A stretch of 64,000 nt of DNA, taken from positions 248,001-312,000 of the forward strand of contig CANTFK010000990.1 in NCBI GenBank assembly GCA_947646735.1. Direction: 5' to 3'. Every line of letters begins with the position of its first letter. Positions within the stretch are counted from its first letter, which is position 1. Origin of the DNA: Peronospora farinosa. Its lineage: Eukaryota; Oomycota; Peronosporomycetes; Peronosporales; Peronosporaceae. The notes beneath the pieces are model-generated. The model searched no databases. It was given only the letters and a program-made list of their open reading frames with translations, and had not been told where the DNA came from. The position numbers and the translations under genes were made by a program. Of the stretch, positions 34,195 through 44,177 are shown piece after piece.

Positions 34195-35014
34195 GACCGG
34201 AATTTCTTAAGGCAAATTTTTCTGTACAACGTAATCTTCAGCTCGTCACGGGTAGAGACAATACGGAAAATGGTGTCCCAGATCAGCTTCCGCACCGAGA
34301 TGTCTGCGACGTCCATTCATTATGACAATCTTACATCATCACTAACATGCATTCACTATACTCCGCAGAAGTACATGATTGTTCCAGGAGACTTGCAATC
34401 AGATACACAGTCAATGATATACAGTCCATTTTACCCATGTCTGTGGCCAAGTGATCGAATGATCAGTAGACTAGTTATTGCTTTTACCAGTGAGAAGACC
34501 TCAGAATTCCTCTGCGCGTGGAAAAAAAGATCATAGTCTTTAAACTGATTAATCGGACAAGCTTGCGACATCACCCGTTTTTTGACTCAGTGATGCCAGG
34601 CAAACACTGTCCTTAAACTACAAGCCTTATACCTCAAGACAAATGGCTCAATACTATACACGAAGATCCAAGCGAGGCAGTTGGGACACTCACACACACA
34701 TGAATAGGTGTAACTAAGCAAGCAGCTGCAATATCCACTTTTCTGAGTCGTGGATATTTTGATCAACTTTTGTCAATACCCATTTTATTGAAAATATCCA
34801 TTTTTCGCCCATACATTCTTCGCATCTTATTGGCTACTAAAAAAAGCTTTAACTATTACGTAGAATGTTCCGTCCTTCACCTCAAAAATCAGGTTTGGCC
34901 CAAGAGACTCACTCTACTCTCGCTCGTCCTCTCATTCATCTTTTGTCGTCCAAGAGAGTGACTATTTTCTCTCTTTTTTTTTCTCGACAAATATCCAGAT
35001 AAAAACCGTTTACC
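34195..35014. other. Upstream region of glucan synthase with initiator-like motif
   Basis: No gene is supported here. CTCATTCATCTTTTG at 34931-34945, 84 bases before the start codon, fits the oomycete initiator with its T-rich flank and follows a CT-rich stretch. An open frame at 34189-34536 has no recognisable content. Confidence 0.4.
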
Positions 35015-38000
35015 ATGGCACTTGGGCCCGACGGCCGTACACCCGTACGTCGCCAAGCGGAAAGCAATTACTTGGATGTCAATCGGGAGATGGCTCTTCA
35101 TCGTCTTGAAAGCTTTCACGCTGCAACATATGGTCCTTTTGAGCTTTTACAGAGTAAATTTGGGTTCCAAACCAGTAGCGTGGCAAACCAAAAGGAAAAT
35201 TTGGGCTGTTGGGTCACAAATTATCAAATGCGTGTTCGCTATGAGGCCCCGGAAGGAGCAACTCAAAGCAACGAGTTTATCACAAAAACCGCACTTAGTC
35301 GAGTGCATACGAAATTCTTTAAGAATTATCTCATGTGGTGCAAATATTTACGTACACCTCCACGAGCTTCCAATACGGAAAAAGAGGTGACAACGAGTCG
35401 GATGGAAAAAGAACTGGCTCTTTTCTTACTTTTATGGGGTGAAGCAGGCAATCTTCGTTTTATGCCGGAATGTATTTGCTTTTTGTATCACAAAATGGCA
35501 CAAAAACTTGATATTTTAGACACTTTACCTAACGTGGAGGAAGGGTTTTATCTCAATGAAATTGTTCGACCAGTGTATTACGTAATCGCTAAAATGGGAT
35601 CCGCAAAGGCTCCAAAAGGAAAGCGGCCTCTTGATCATAAAGATACGACCAATTATGATGACGTCAACGAGTTTTTCTGGACGGCCAAATGTCTTGATTG
35701 TGACGAAATGGATGTTGCAAGAATGTTGGAAGTCCATGATCCAAAAACATTTAAAGAGAAACGTAGTGTGTTTAATCCAGTATTGGCCTTTTTTCGAATC
35801 TGGTACTTTTTAGTCGTGATGTTCCACATTATGATTGTTATTACCTACGTGTCATATATGGCCGAAGGCGATGATGATGGCGGACTTGGATTTTTTCTTC
35901 GAATTTTTACGTCGAATCAAAACAAAATTCGAGCACATGCATTTTATACGATTTTCCTCACTGTCACAGGACTCATGGCAATTAAAGCAGTTCTTCAAAT
36001 TTGGCTCTATGGTTCCAGACTTTACAAAGATTCGTGGATGGCACTTGGAGTTTTCTGTCGACTTTTTTGGCATTCGTTCTTTTTTGGACTATTCATGGCC
36101 GTTCATTTTTCTCCAGATGCATCTGCATTACTTGGGTCTAAAAGCAGTTTTTTACCAGGTGGAGGTACTCAGGGCTCATATTTGTCCATGGGATTAGTGT
36201 ACTTGGTGATTTATTGTATCCCAGTACTGATTGCAGCAATATGTCAAGCATTTTTACCACGACTTATTCGGTGCATTGGTATCATGAATGCACTTAATGG
36301 TACAGGTCGACAATATGTGGGACGCTATACGTCGCAGCCATGGAAAAATTACTCGAGATACTCCATGTCGTGGTATATGATTTTCTTTGGCAAGTTCTTT
36401 TTCGCATTGCAATTCATGATCCGCCCATTGATGGCACCATCGATTGACATTTACAATATCTCTATTGATGATAACGGCGTATTCCAGTCGGGTCGTAATA
36501 TCATGTTCATCCTTGCACTGTGGGCACCAGTCTTTGTCGTGTACATGTACGATACGCAGATTTGGTTCATTCTGTACCAGTCAATTATCGGTTTGATAAT
36601 GGGTAAGCGCATGAACATCGGGCACTACGTCGGCTTGGCTCAACTGAAGACGGGAATGGCTGGAGCACCGAAGCTGTTCGACGATAAGGTGGTGTCGCTC
36701 AAGACAAAGCAGCCACCGTCGGATGGAATGGCTCCTGTTCCTGACAGTGGAGACGCTGGTGAGTTGCATCACCGTGATGTTGTCCGTCTTCGCTTTGCCA
36801 TTATATGGAACCAAGTAGTCGACAATTTTCGCCTGAATGACTTGCTCGACGATCGTGAGACTGTTATTCTCCAGTACCGTATTCTGAATAAAGGTGAACG
36901 CATTCAGGAACCCATCTTTTTGCTGGCTGGAAAATTATCAAAGGCCGTCGAAGTGGCAGCAAAATCACGATCGAACAAATGGGCTACCACAACGCTGATT
37001 AAGAATATTGCAACTGCGGATGCCTTGGAGGGAATGCAGAATGGATTGGAGCTTAGCCGCGGTATTTTTTACCTATTGCTAGGCGGGGAGGAACAGAAAG
37101 AAGTTATGAGCGTCTTGGAGTATATCTACTCGTCGCCAGACATCGTCAACCTACTTGATTTGACCTATCTGCCCCAGCTTGCTGACAATATGGTTGAGCT
37201 TCTCGCTGTAATTTTGGATATGCCTGAGGAAGTTTCGGCGATTGACGGCGTGGAGACTGCCACAGAGGAGTTGCGCATGGAGCTTCACGTGCAAGTTGCT
37301 CAAGTCGTCGATCGTATGCGTTCTATCGTCTTAACACTGGAGCTGATGCTGAACGACGACACTGTGTCGCGCAAGCTTCACCAATGCCGTTTCTTGCAAA
37401 CGACGGCCGATCTAGAATTTCAAACTTGGCAGCTGATAAAACTATACAGGGCCGATGCTGCGGCGGAAACAGGCCTCATCGCCGTTCACCCGGGCGAAGG
37501 ACCTGCCACCCCACCGCCTCGCTTTTCTCCCGAGGATTTTGTCTCCAGCTGCACACGCTTGTTTTTCTTGCTTCGCCTGGACGTTGCTAACTCGCTTCCA
37601 CGTTGTGAGGATGCAAAGCGTCGCATGGGTTTCTTCTTGCACTCGCTGTCAATGGAAATGCCGCGCGTAGTCTCGATGGAGGCCATGCCGTCTTTTTCTG
37701 TTATGACTCCTTACTACTCGGAGACTGTGCTCTTTACGTTAGATGAGCTCAATAACCCAGTTCACTCAAACCCTCTATTTGCTGAGCTTGAGAAAAAACA
37801 AAAGGCAAAGGGTTGGACAGAGCTAACGATCATGAAATATTTGATTACGTTTCACGCCGAAGAATGGAGCAATTTTTTGGAAAGAATGGGCGCTGCATCA
37901 CTGGAGGAGGCGCTTGAAATTAACTCGACGGAAGTGCGCCTATGGGCTTCAATGCGGGGCCAGACGCTTGCTCGAACGGTCCACGGTATGATGTTGTACG

Positions 38001-41000
38001 AAGATGCAATTCGCCTATTGCGCTGGTTAGAAGTGTATTCTCTTCGGGACATGAGCGTCCAGGAAAAACTCGATGAGATGAATCGCATCTCTGCTCTGAA
38101 ATTTTCTTACATTACGGGGTGTCAGATTTACTCAAAGCAGGTTGCAAACGGCGATCCTCGCGCAGCCGATATCGATTACTTGATGAAGAAGTTCCCAAGC
38201 TGGCGCGTTAGTTTCGTGGACTCAATTACGGAGAAAGATGGAGACAAGGAGATTAATCGGTTTGACTGCGTACTTGTGAAGGCTGAAGCCGATGAAATTG
38301 TTGAAGTCTATCGTTATGAACTGCCTGGCAACCCGATTCTTGGTGAAGGTAAGCCCGAGAATCAAAACGTGGCACTACCGTTCACGCGTGGTGAATACTT
38401 GCAGACAATCGATATGAATCAGGAGCACTATCTTGAAGAGTGCTTAAAGATGCCTAATTTTTTGGCAACTGCTACGAGCACTGGTGAGGAGGTTACTGTG
38501 ATCGGTATGAAAGAGCATGTTTTTACTGGACGCGCTTCGTCTCTTGCACGTTTCATGACTCTTCAGGAACTGGTATTCGTGACGCTCACGCAGCGTGTGT
38601 TGGCCAAGCCGCTTCGCTCGCGTATGCATTACGGTCACCCAGATGTTTTCGAGAAGTCTTTTGTTGTGACGAGCGGTGGTGTGTCCAAGGCGAGTAAGGG
38701 TATCAATCTGTCGGAAGATGTCTTCAGTGGCTACAACGTCACCCTCCGTGGCGGTTTAGTGTCGCACATCGAATTCATGCAGTGTGGCAAGGGTCGTGAT
38801 GTGACGCTAAGTCAGATTAATGCTTTCGAAGCAAAGCTGTCTAATGGTTGCGCTGAAAGTTGTCTGAGTCGTGAGGGCCACCGCCTGACCAATTCGTTGG
38901 ATTTTCCGCGTCTGAATTCTATGTTCTATGGTCACTTCGGTTTCTACATTTGCAATGTTCTTACGGTTTTCTGCGTGTACGTGTACGCGTACTGCAAGCT
39001 GTACGTTGCGACTCACTCCGAGGTTGCGCTCACGGCTGTCATGACAACGGGTAGCCTCGACTCACTCGCTAGTGTGATGACCACGCAGTATGTGCTTCAG
39101 TTTGGTATGCTGACCACATTGCCTTTGTTTGCGACCTTGTTCGTGGAGTTTGGATTCAAGCAAGCTTTGCTAAAGGTGATTGAGCTAATATCGACTCTTG
39201 GCATTGTGTTTTATGTGTTCTTGACGGGCACGAAGGCACACTTCTATGATGTAGCATTAAATCGTGGTGGTTCCAAGTACCGAGGCACCGGCCGTGGTTT
39301 CTCGATCACGCGTGATCCGATGGTAAACTTTTTCAAGGAATACGCCGTTTCGCACTTCCGAAAGGCCGTGGAGCTGATCGGAATAATGATTTTGTTTGGA
39401 ATTTACGGTACTTTCGATATTGGTTCTGGCGCGCTCGAAGATTTTTGTGCTACAGCAGAATTTGATTGCGAAAAGGATCCTGATCTTATTCCCGCGAATA
39501 TCACGTCGCTAGCCGGTTTTAGCAACCATCCACAGAGCTACGGTATTGCGTCATTTGCTGTGCTGTTCCTCGGTGCATGCTGGCTAATGGCCCCCTTCGT
39601 CTTTAACACGGATGGTTTAGTCTTTCAGAAATCCAAGGTCGATATCGCGAATTGGTTTGCTTGGATGATGCAGTCCCACCAAAAGGAAGATGCGAATAAC
39701 CAGGAAGCCGATAAGCAGACTAGCTCTGGTCCAAAAGATGGTTGGGACGACTGGTGGAAGTCTGATGTCGATTTGATGTTGCCCTTGGGCGGAATGGGCC
39801 GCTTAACGTACTGCATTCGTGAGCTACGCCACCCATTGGCGATGTACTATGTGTTCATGACAGAGTTTGAGCTCGTTTGGTTTGCTCTGCTGTTTACCGC
39901 TATCGGTGTAACGTGGGTTTTGCTGTGGTTTGGGAATCGTGTACACCACTGTGTATCGAAGCACCGTAAATTGAACTCGCTTACTGTTCAAGGCATTATG
40001 TACATGGTATGTGTCATTGGAGGTATCCTGTTGATTCCATTGATTGGGTCTGCGGGAGGTTGGTCCGTACAGAAGTGCCTCACGTTCTCTATCGCTATGT
40101 TTTTGGGCTTCAACTCTATTGTACAGTATGCCCTTGCGTTCAACGGTGTCTTCGGTATGGAAGTAGCAATGTGGAGCCCAGTGATGGCGCTTGGCTTTTT
40201 AATGGACATGATCGTTGGTCTGTTCCTGGTCATTCCACTGTTTCTATTGTCTGTACTGCCATTCATGCGTATCCTCCAGACGCGTGCTATGTACAACGGT
40301 GGTTTCTCGCGTGCACTGAGCTCAGGGTCAGAAGTGGCAGCTTCACTGTGCATCTTGCTCGGTTTGCTAGGTGGCTTTATCCACGGCTTCATGACTTCGT
40401 TCCTGTACACGCTCGGATATATCAATGATCCGAACGACAAGTTCATGAACAGATCTTTCTACTACTTTGTGACCACGGAGCTGTCGAACAAAGGATCCGG
40501 ATTGTTGAGCTACATGGAGAACGGATATCTGAAGATTATTTGCGCAGCCGTGAGTATCTTCGCTGTTTTGTTGTCATTGCTGATTGGCCGCGTTCTTGGT
40601 CGGCGTGCAAACATGGCTATCGGTGGTAGTCTGATGTTTATTTCGCTTGGGCTCAACTTTATTGCAAGCATGTCAGTTATTATTGTCTCGTGCGGCTTGG
40701 CTGCGATGGGATCATCAATGGTGGCGATGAACTACCTTCTATACAGCTTTGAAATTTGCACAAAAGGTTGGCATGGAAAGAGTGTCACTATTTTCTTGAT
40801 GGGTTCTATGATCGGTTGGTTTGTGCACTCGCTATTGATGGCAAACACGAACGCTACATCGATTGCAGAGGACTATGACAACAAGCCTACAAACATGTGG
40901 CGTTTCCAGCCTCTGTTTGTCCTGCCTGCGTTGATCATTGGATTTTTCGGTATTCTTCGGTTCGTGCCTGAAAGCCCGGTGTGGCTCCTTGCACACAAGC

Positions 41001-42367
41001 ATGAGGAGCTGGCTCGCGCTGTGCTCATTCGACTACGCCGGCGCGTGAATGTGAACCCGGAGATTGTTCTAATTCAAGCCGAGCTGGCTCAAAAGACCAG
41101 GGCAAACCATCTCAAGTTCCGTCTATCGATCGTATTTGCTCTCCAGGCTGTCTTCGGTTTGGTTATGTCGCAGACAATCTTGCTCCGGCGAACGCTTAAG
41201 GTGACCGCAAGCAACAGCGGCAATGCCAACAATTACTGGGAAGTATACTTTGCGTTGTGCTGCGCGACCGGATACGCATTCGGCAGCTTCTTAGTGGACA
41301 ATGTGCGTCGTAAAACCATTCTGAAAGAGTTCTTGCCGTTCGTGTCTTTAATGGCCTTCACTTGTGGTGTTGTTGGCGCGGTGTCACGAGCCGACGGCGG
41401 TTTTGTGCAGGCACTACTGTGTCTGTTGTACATATCTGCGAGCTTAAGTCTCATGAGCGTGACGTGGCTTTCCGCCCTCGAAATGTTCCCGGCGTCCCGT
41501 CGGCCGCTTTATTGGACGCTATCGCTGTGCGTGTACTATGCTGTCCAAATCATCGTGTACTGGCTGAATCCAGGTTTCTCACTCTCGAGCTTCATTTTAT
41601 CGGGCTGCTGTGCCGTTCTTACGTTCGTGCTCTTTATGTTCTGCGCAAGCACGAAACTTGGCGCCATCCAGACCAAGGCTGAGAAGAAGTACCAGAGGTC
41701 TATGCGCGAGTCGGCGCCAGAGAAGGCTCTTGTGACCGATGAAGACGAGTTCGTCGTGGACGAAATGCACAAGCAGCAGACGCGTATTGCGCAAACGTCG
41801 GCCGCAATGAACCGTTCAGCGGGTATGGCTTCCACCAATCCAGCATCTTCGGCTGTGAACGTCAAATTTGGTCCGTCTGGTGTCAGCAACCGGAACTTCG
41901 GACCCCCTCCTAATAGCGCGGCGTCGAATGCCATGGCCAATGCCATGCAGTTTGGCTTTAGCGGCATTAATATCGCCCAGTCCGGCGACTCTGCCCGCCC
42001 TGGTCCAACTTCACGTAGCGACAAGGATAATTTCAGCTTTCGACGTTTGGGAAGTCTAGAAGAATTGTCTCCTGCAGGAGGAGGACTGCAGTATGGATTA
42101 AGCACGGGACTCAGTGGTGTGGAGAGCTCCAAGGCCTCGTCCGCAGAGTGGCAGGTTGCGGAACCTGTGCCCCGTCCTGGACAATTGACATCGCACTTGT
42201 CGTCCACTTTTGACTTTGAGGCGGAGTTTGAGGCGGAACATCTTGAAGACTTGCGCCAAGGTCAGATCAGCTATCCAAGGAACCAACCTCGCTCAATATC
42301 ATTCTTGCAGTCGCAGCAGTACCCGGATGCCGATTTACATGCTGAGACTCAATCTGTTCGACTGTAG
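35015..42367 (+). CDS. 1,3-beta-glucan (callose) synthase with C-terminal MFS domain
   Basis: It is predicted to make cell-wall 1,3-beta-glucan from UDP-glucose at the plasma membrane (GT48/FKS family). It is a single exon of 2,450 residues, against about 1,900 for fungal FKS and plant CalS. Order: FKS N-terminal domain at about 110-230 (LALFLLLWGEAGNLRFMPEC); a first membrane cluster at 250-530; a large cytosolic catalytic region at about 560-1295, including MTPYYSE near 900; a second membrane cluster from about 1300 with KYRGTGRGFS near 1420; then from about 1770 a sugar-porter-like MFS half, with GRVLGRRANM near 1855 and PESPVWLL near 1985, and membrane spans to about 2210; and a Ser/Gly-rich cytosolic tail. 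The classical MFS motifs make the fusion real and not a frame artefact, since the frame has no stops or gaps. The role of the MFS part is unknown; it could be structural, regulatory or a transporter. Confidence 0.92.
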   Translation: MALGPDGRTPVRRQAESNYLDVNREMALHRLESFHAATYGPFELLQSKFGFQTSSVANQKENLGCWVTNYQMRVRYEAPEGATQSNEFITKTALSRVHTKFFKNYLMWCKYLRTPPRASNTEKEVTTSRMEKELALFLLLWGEAGNLRFMPECICFLYHKMAQKLDILDTLPNVEEGFYLNEIVRPVYYVIAKMGSAKAPKGKRPLDHKDTTNYDDVNEFFWTAKCLDCDEMDVARMLEVHDPKTFKEKRSVFNPVLAFFRIWYFLVVMFHIMIVITYVSYMAEGDDDGGLGFFLRIFTSNQNKIRAHAFYTIFLTVTGLMAIKAVLQIWLYGSRLYKDSWMALGVFCRLFWHSFFFGLFMAVHFSPDASALLGSKSSFLPGGGTQGSYLSMGLVYLVIYCIPVLIAAICQAFLPRLIRCIGIMNALNGTGRQYVGRYTSQPWKNYSRYSMSWYMIFFGKFFFALQFMIRPLMAPSIDIYNISIDDNGVFQSGRNIMFILALWAPVFVVYMYDTQIWFILYQSIIGLIMGKRMNIGHYVGLAQLKTGMAGAPKLFDDKVVSLKTKQPPSDGMAPVPDSGDAGELHHRDVVRLRFAIIWNQVVDNFRLNDLLDDRETVILQYRILNKGERIQEPIFLLAGKLSKAVEVAAKSRSNKWATTTLIKNIATADALEGMQNGLELSRGIFYLLLGGEEQKEVMSVLEYIYSSPDIVNLLDLTYLPQLADNMVELLAVILDMPEEVSAIDGVETATEELRMELHVQVAQVVDRMRSIVLTLELMLNDDTVSRKLHQCRFLQTTADLEFQTWQLIKLYRADAAAETGLIAVHPGEGPATPPPRFSPEDFVSSCTRLFFLLRLDVANSLPRCEDAKRRMGFFLHSLSMEMPRVVSMEAMPSFSVMTPYYSETVLFTLDELNNPVHSNPLFAELEKKQKAKGWTELTIMKYLITFHAEEWSNFLERMGAASLEEALEINSTEVRLWASMRGQTLARTVHGMMLYEDAIRLLRWLEVYSLRDMSVQEKLDEMNRISALKFSYITGCQIYSKQVANGDPRAADIDYLMKKFPSWRVSFVDSITEKDGDKEINRFDCVLVKAEADEIVEVYRYELPGNPILGEGKPENQNVALPFTRGEYLQTIDMNQEHYLEECLKMPNFLATATSTGEEVTVIGMKEHVFTGRASSLARFMTLQELVFVTLTQRVLAKPLRSRMHYGHPDVFEKSFVVTSGGVSKASKGINLSEDVFSGYNVTLRGGLVSHIEFMQCGKGRDVTLSQINAFEAKLSNGCAESCLSREGHRLTNSLDFPRLNSMFYGHFGFYICNVLTVFCVYVYAYCKLYVATHSEVALTAVMTTGSLDSLASVMTTQYVLQFGMLTTLPLFATLFVEFGFKQALLKVIELISTLGIVFYVFLTGTKAHFYDVALNRGGSKYRGTGRGFSITRDPMVNFFKEYAVSHFRKAVELIGIMILFGIYGTFDIGSGALEDFCATAEFDCEKDPDLIPANITSLAGFSNHPQSYGIASFAVLFLGACWLMAPFVFNTDGLVFQKSKVDIANWFAWMMQSHQKEDANNQEADKQTSSGPKDGWDDWWKSDVDLMLPLGGMGRLTYCIRELRHPLAMYYVFMTEFELVWFALLFTAIGVTWVLLWFGNRVHHCVSKHRKLNSLTVQGIMYMVCVIGGILLIPLIGSAGGWSVQKCLTFSIAMFLGFNSIVQYALAFNGVFGMEVAMWSPVMALGFLMDMIVGLFLVIPLFLLSVLPFMRILQTRAMYNGGFSRALSSGSEVAASLCILLGLLGGFIHGFMTSFLYTLGYINDPNDKFMNRSFYYFVTTELSNKGSGLLSYMENGYLKIICAAVSIFAVLLSLLIGRVLGRRANMAIGGSLMFISLGLNFIASMSVIIVSCGLAAMGSSMVAMNYLLYSFEICTKGWHGKSVTIFLMGSMIGWFVHSLLMANTNATSIAEDYDNKPTNMWRFQPLFVLPALIIGFFGILRFVPESPVWLLAHKHEELARAVLIRLRRRVNVNPEIVLIQAELAQKTRANHLKFRLSIVFALQAVFGLVMSQTILLRRTLKVTASNSGNANNYWEVYFALCCATGYAFGSFLVDNVRRKTILKEFLPFVSLMAFTCGVVGAVSRADGGFVQALLCLLYISASLSLMSVTWLSALEMFPASRRPLYWTLSLCVYYAVQIIVYWLNPGFSLSSFILSGCCAVLTFVLFMFCASTKLGAIQTKAEKKYQRSMRESAPEKALVTDEDEFVVDEMHKQQTRIAQTSAAMNRSAGMASTNPASSAVNVKFGPSGVSNRNFGPPPNSAASNAMANAMQFGFSGINIAQSGDSARPGPTSRSDKDNFSFRRLGSLEELSPAGGGLQYGLSTGLSGVESSKASSAEWQVAEPVPRPGQLTSHLSSTFDFEAEFEAEHLEDLRQGQISYPRNQPRSISFLQSQQYPDADLHAETQSVRL

Positions 42368-43140
42368 ATTGAGATGCATAGCTAGATACAACACTTGCAC
42401 ACTAACAGAGGCATATGCTTGATTTATTTCATTTATCATTATACGCCACCAGTGAAAATCAGATCGAAGAGAGTAAATGGAAGCAAGAGGTATACAAAGA
42501 TTAGCAATAAAGGCAGTAAAGGCGTTTAGACTCATGATTCCGTTTATCTTCGACAATTCCCAAAAGTTTTGTCGCAAATTCGTCAAAAATCGCTCTTTCG
42601 TTTAACAAGTTCAAGAAATGTTTCGTAGGCTCGTGGTGGATTTTTGGGGCCAGCCGGACTCTTTAATTCGATCACACGACAAAAAGTGTGTGTATTATGC
42701 ATGGACTACCTACCCATTGATAGAGAACAAGAAATCTACGCTCGACCAGTTTTTACATTTGGTTTTAGAGAAAACTGTTTTCTCTTGCAACAAATTTGAC
42801 GACATAAGGTGGATGGGCTTTATCTCAGCCACAAACATTTCTCAGTATGTCAAACCGGCTCTCTTTTTTTCTAGTCCATTTATTGTATGGATAAGACTGC
42901 CTCTTTGTAAAATACGTATCTCAACGTACTATCATGTCTAATAATGTGCCCATTGTTTGGCGTTTTTGTATATTTTTCAACCGTTAAGCAGGGCTCACCA
43001 ACTCATCTGACATCTTTACGACAACAAAAAACGAAGACAGGCGCTTGGCTGTCTCTATTTTTGGTACAAAGTTTTGCATACGGTCGATCGTCCTTCCTTC
43101 TTCTCCTTCTTCTTCTTCTTCTTCTTCTTCTCCTGAACGT
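42368..43140. other. Intergenic region between glucan synthase and membrane-protein gene
   Basis: No supported gene. It ends in a long pyrimidine tract of repeated CTT (about 43095-43135), typical of the region just upstream of oomycete transcription starts. Confidence 0.4.
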
Positions 43141-43150
43141 TCATTTCGCA
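43141..43150 (+). promoter_or_regulatory. Initiator element TCATTTCGCA
   Basis: This is an exact match to the oomycete initiator consensus TCATTYYNCA, 16 bases upstream of the ATG at 43167. The identical 10-mer precedes the paralogue on the other strand (57547-57556). Confidence 0.6.
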
Positions 43151-43166
43151 GCCGACAGATTTGAAA

Positions 43167-44177
43167 ATGGCCTCATACCGCCCCCTCAGTTTATTGAGTT
43201 TGTATTTGATTCTTCTAGCCTTAGTGTTTCATGTAACGCAAGCCATTCATGAAGCCAAGAGTGATCACGTTTGCTGTAGTGAGTGCATTGGTAAGCCATC
43301 GCAGGCCCCTTACAACTATGATCCACTGATCTTTGATCAGTGCACGGCCATAAAGCCAGCAGGGGTTTGCTGCTTTGAATGTGGTAATTTGGGTGAACCG
43401 AGTTATGGAGATACTGTGTCCTATGGAAACGATGGGGTGACGGCCGTAGTCAAGGCCGGTACCTTTATCTCATTTACTTGGAATGGTGTCGTGAACGTTA
43501 CGTACGTGTCGCTTAAGACCGGTCAAAAGAAGACAGTGACCCCGACAGTGTCTGATGCTGAAGCCATGAAGAAATCGGACACGTTTCTAATCTGTGCCAA
43601 GTCTGCTGGTACCATTTACTTTCGAGGCTGGGGCAGTGATACTTGTACCGAGGCGTCACCAGAACATTCGGTCACGATCGAAAAGGGGGACTCGGGCAGT
43701 GACACGTGTGACGCAAATGACGTCAAGGTGCCTCTGCCTTCGAGTTCCAGTGATTCGGATACGAGTTCGACGCCGGCTGATGCGACTGTGAAGAACTGTA
43801 ATCAGCAACGAGCTAGTGTACAGACAGTTGATGGAACAAGGACTTGTGTGTGTGTCTCGGATTGGACAAACCCACCGGAATGCGATCGCTGGCCTTTGTG
43901 GAAGTGGCTCGTGACAATTGGTGGTGGAGTTGCGGCACTCTTCTCCATTATCATTTCAGTTCGAGCACTTGTTGGGAGCCGCAAGAAGAAGCAGGAGAAG
44001 GAGGAGTACCAATCGAATGTTGTTCCGATGGGTTCAAAAAGCTGCGACATTGAGTCGATGCAAGTGACACCGGACAATGATGGCCAGGGTACAGCCATGG
44101 CTTCGTACAAGTACAACCCAGAAGCGGATCGGACTAATGAAGGCGCTCGGAAGGACGACCGTGAATTTACGCTTTGA
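43167..44177 (+). CDS. Cysteine-rich single-pass membrane protein, paralogue 1
   Basis: Not a named family that I recognise. The 336-residue protein has a signal peptide (residues 1-26: MASYRPLSLLSLYLILLALV), an extracellular Cys-rich domain with paired cysteines (VCCSECIGK, VCCFECGNLGE), a beta-rich middle (FISFTWNGVVNVTYVSLKTG, IYFRGWGSDTC), a Ser-rich stalk, a half EGF-like motif (CVCVSDWTNPPECD), one membrane span (about 247-272), a Lys-rich stop-transfer and a cytosolic tail of about 60 residues ending EFTL. The frame opens 2 codons earlier with TTG, so the ATG at 43167 is the start. Two paralogues follow at 54.6 and 56.5 kb on the other strand. A cell-surface receptor or adhesion role is inference only. 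Confidence 0.8.
   Translation: MASYRPLSLLSLYLILLALVFHVTQAIHEAKSDHVCCSECIGKPSQAPYNYDPLIFDQCTAIKPAGVCCFECGNLGEPSYGDTVSYGNDGVTAVVKAGTFISFTWNGVVNVTYVSLKTGQKKTVTPTVSDAEAMKKSDTFLICAKSAGTIYFRGWGSDTCTEASPEHSVTIEKGDSGSDTCDANDVKVPLPSSSSDSDTSSTPADATVKNCNQQRASVQTVDGTRTCVCVSDWTNPPECDRWPLWKWLVTIGGGVAALFSIIISVRALVGSRKKKQEKEEYQSNVVPMGSKSCDIESMQVTPDNDGQGTAMASYKYNPEADRTNEGARKDDREFTL

Noticed and set aside
34189..34536. 115-codon + strand ORF upstream of the glucan synthase
   Set aside because: It starts in LTR-derived sequence, shows no domain, and has no promoter or paralogue in the window.
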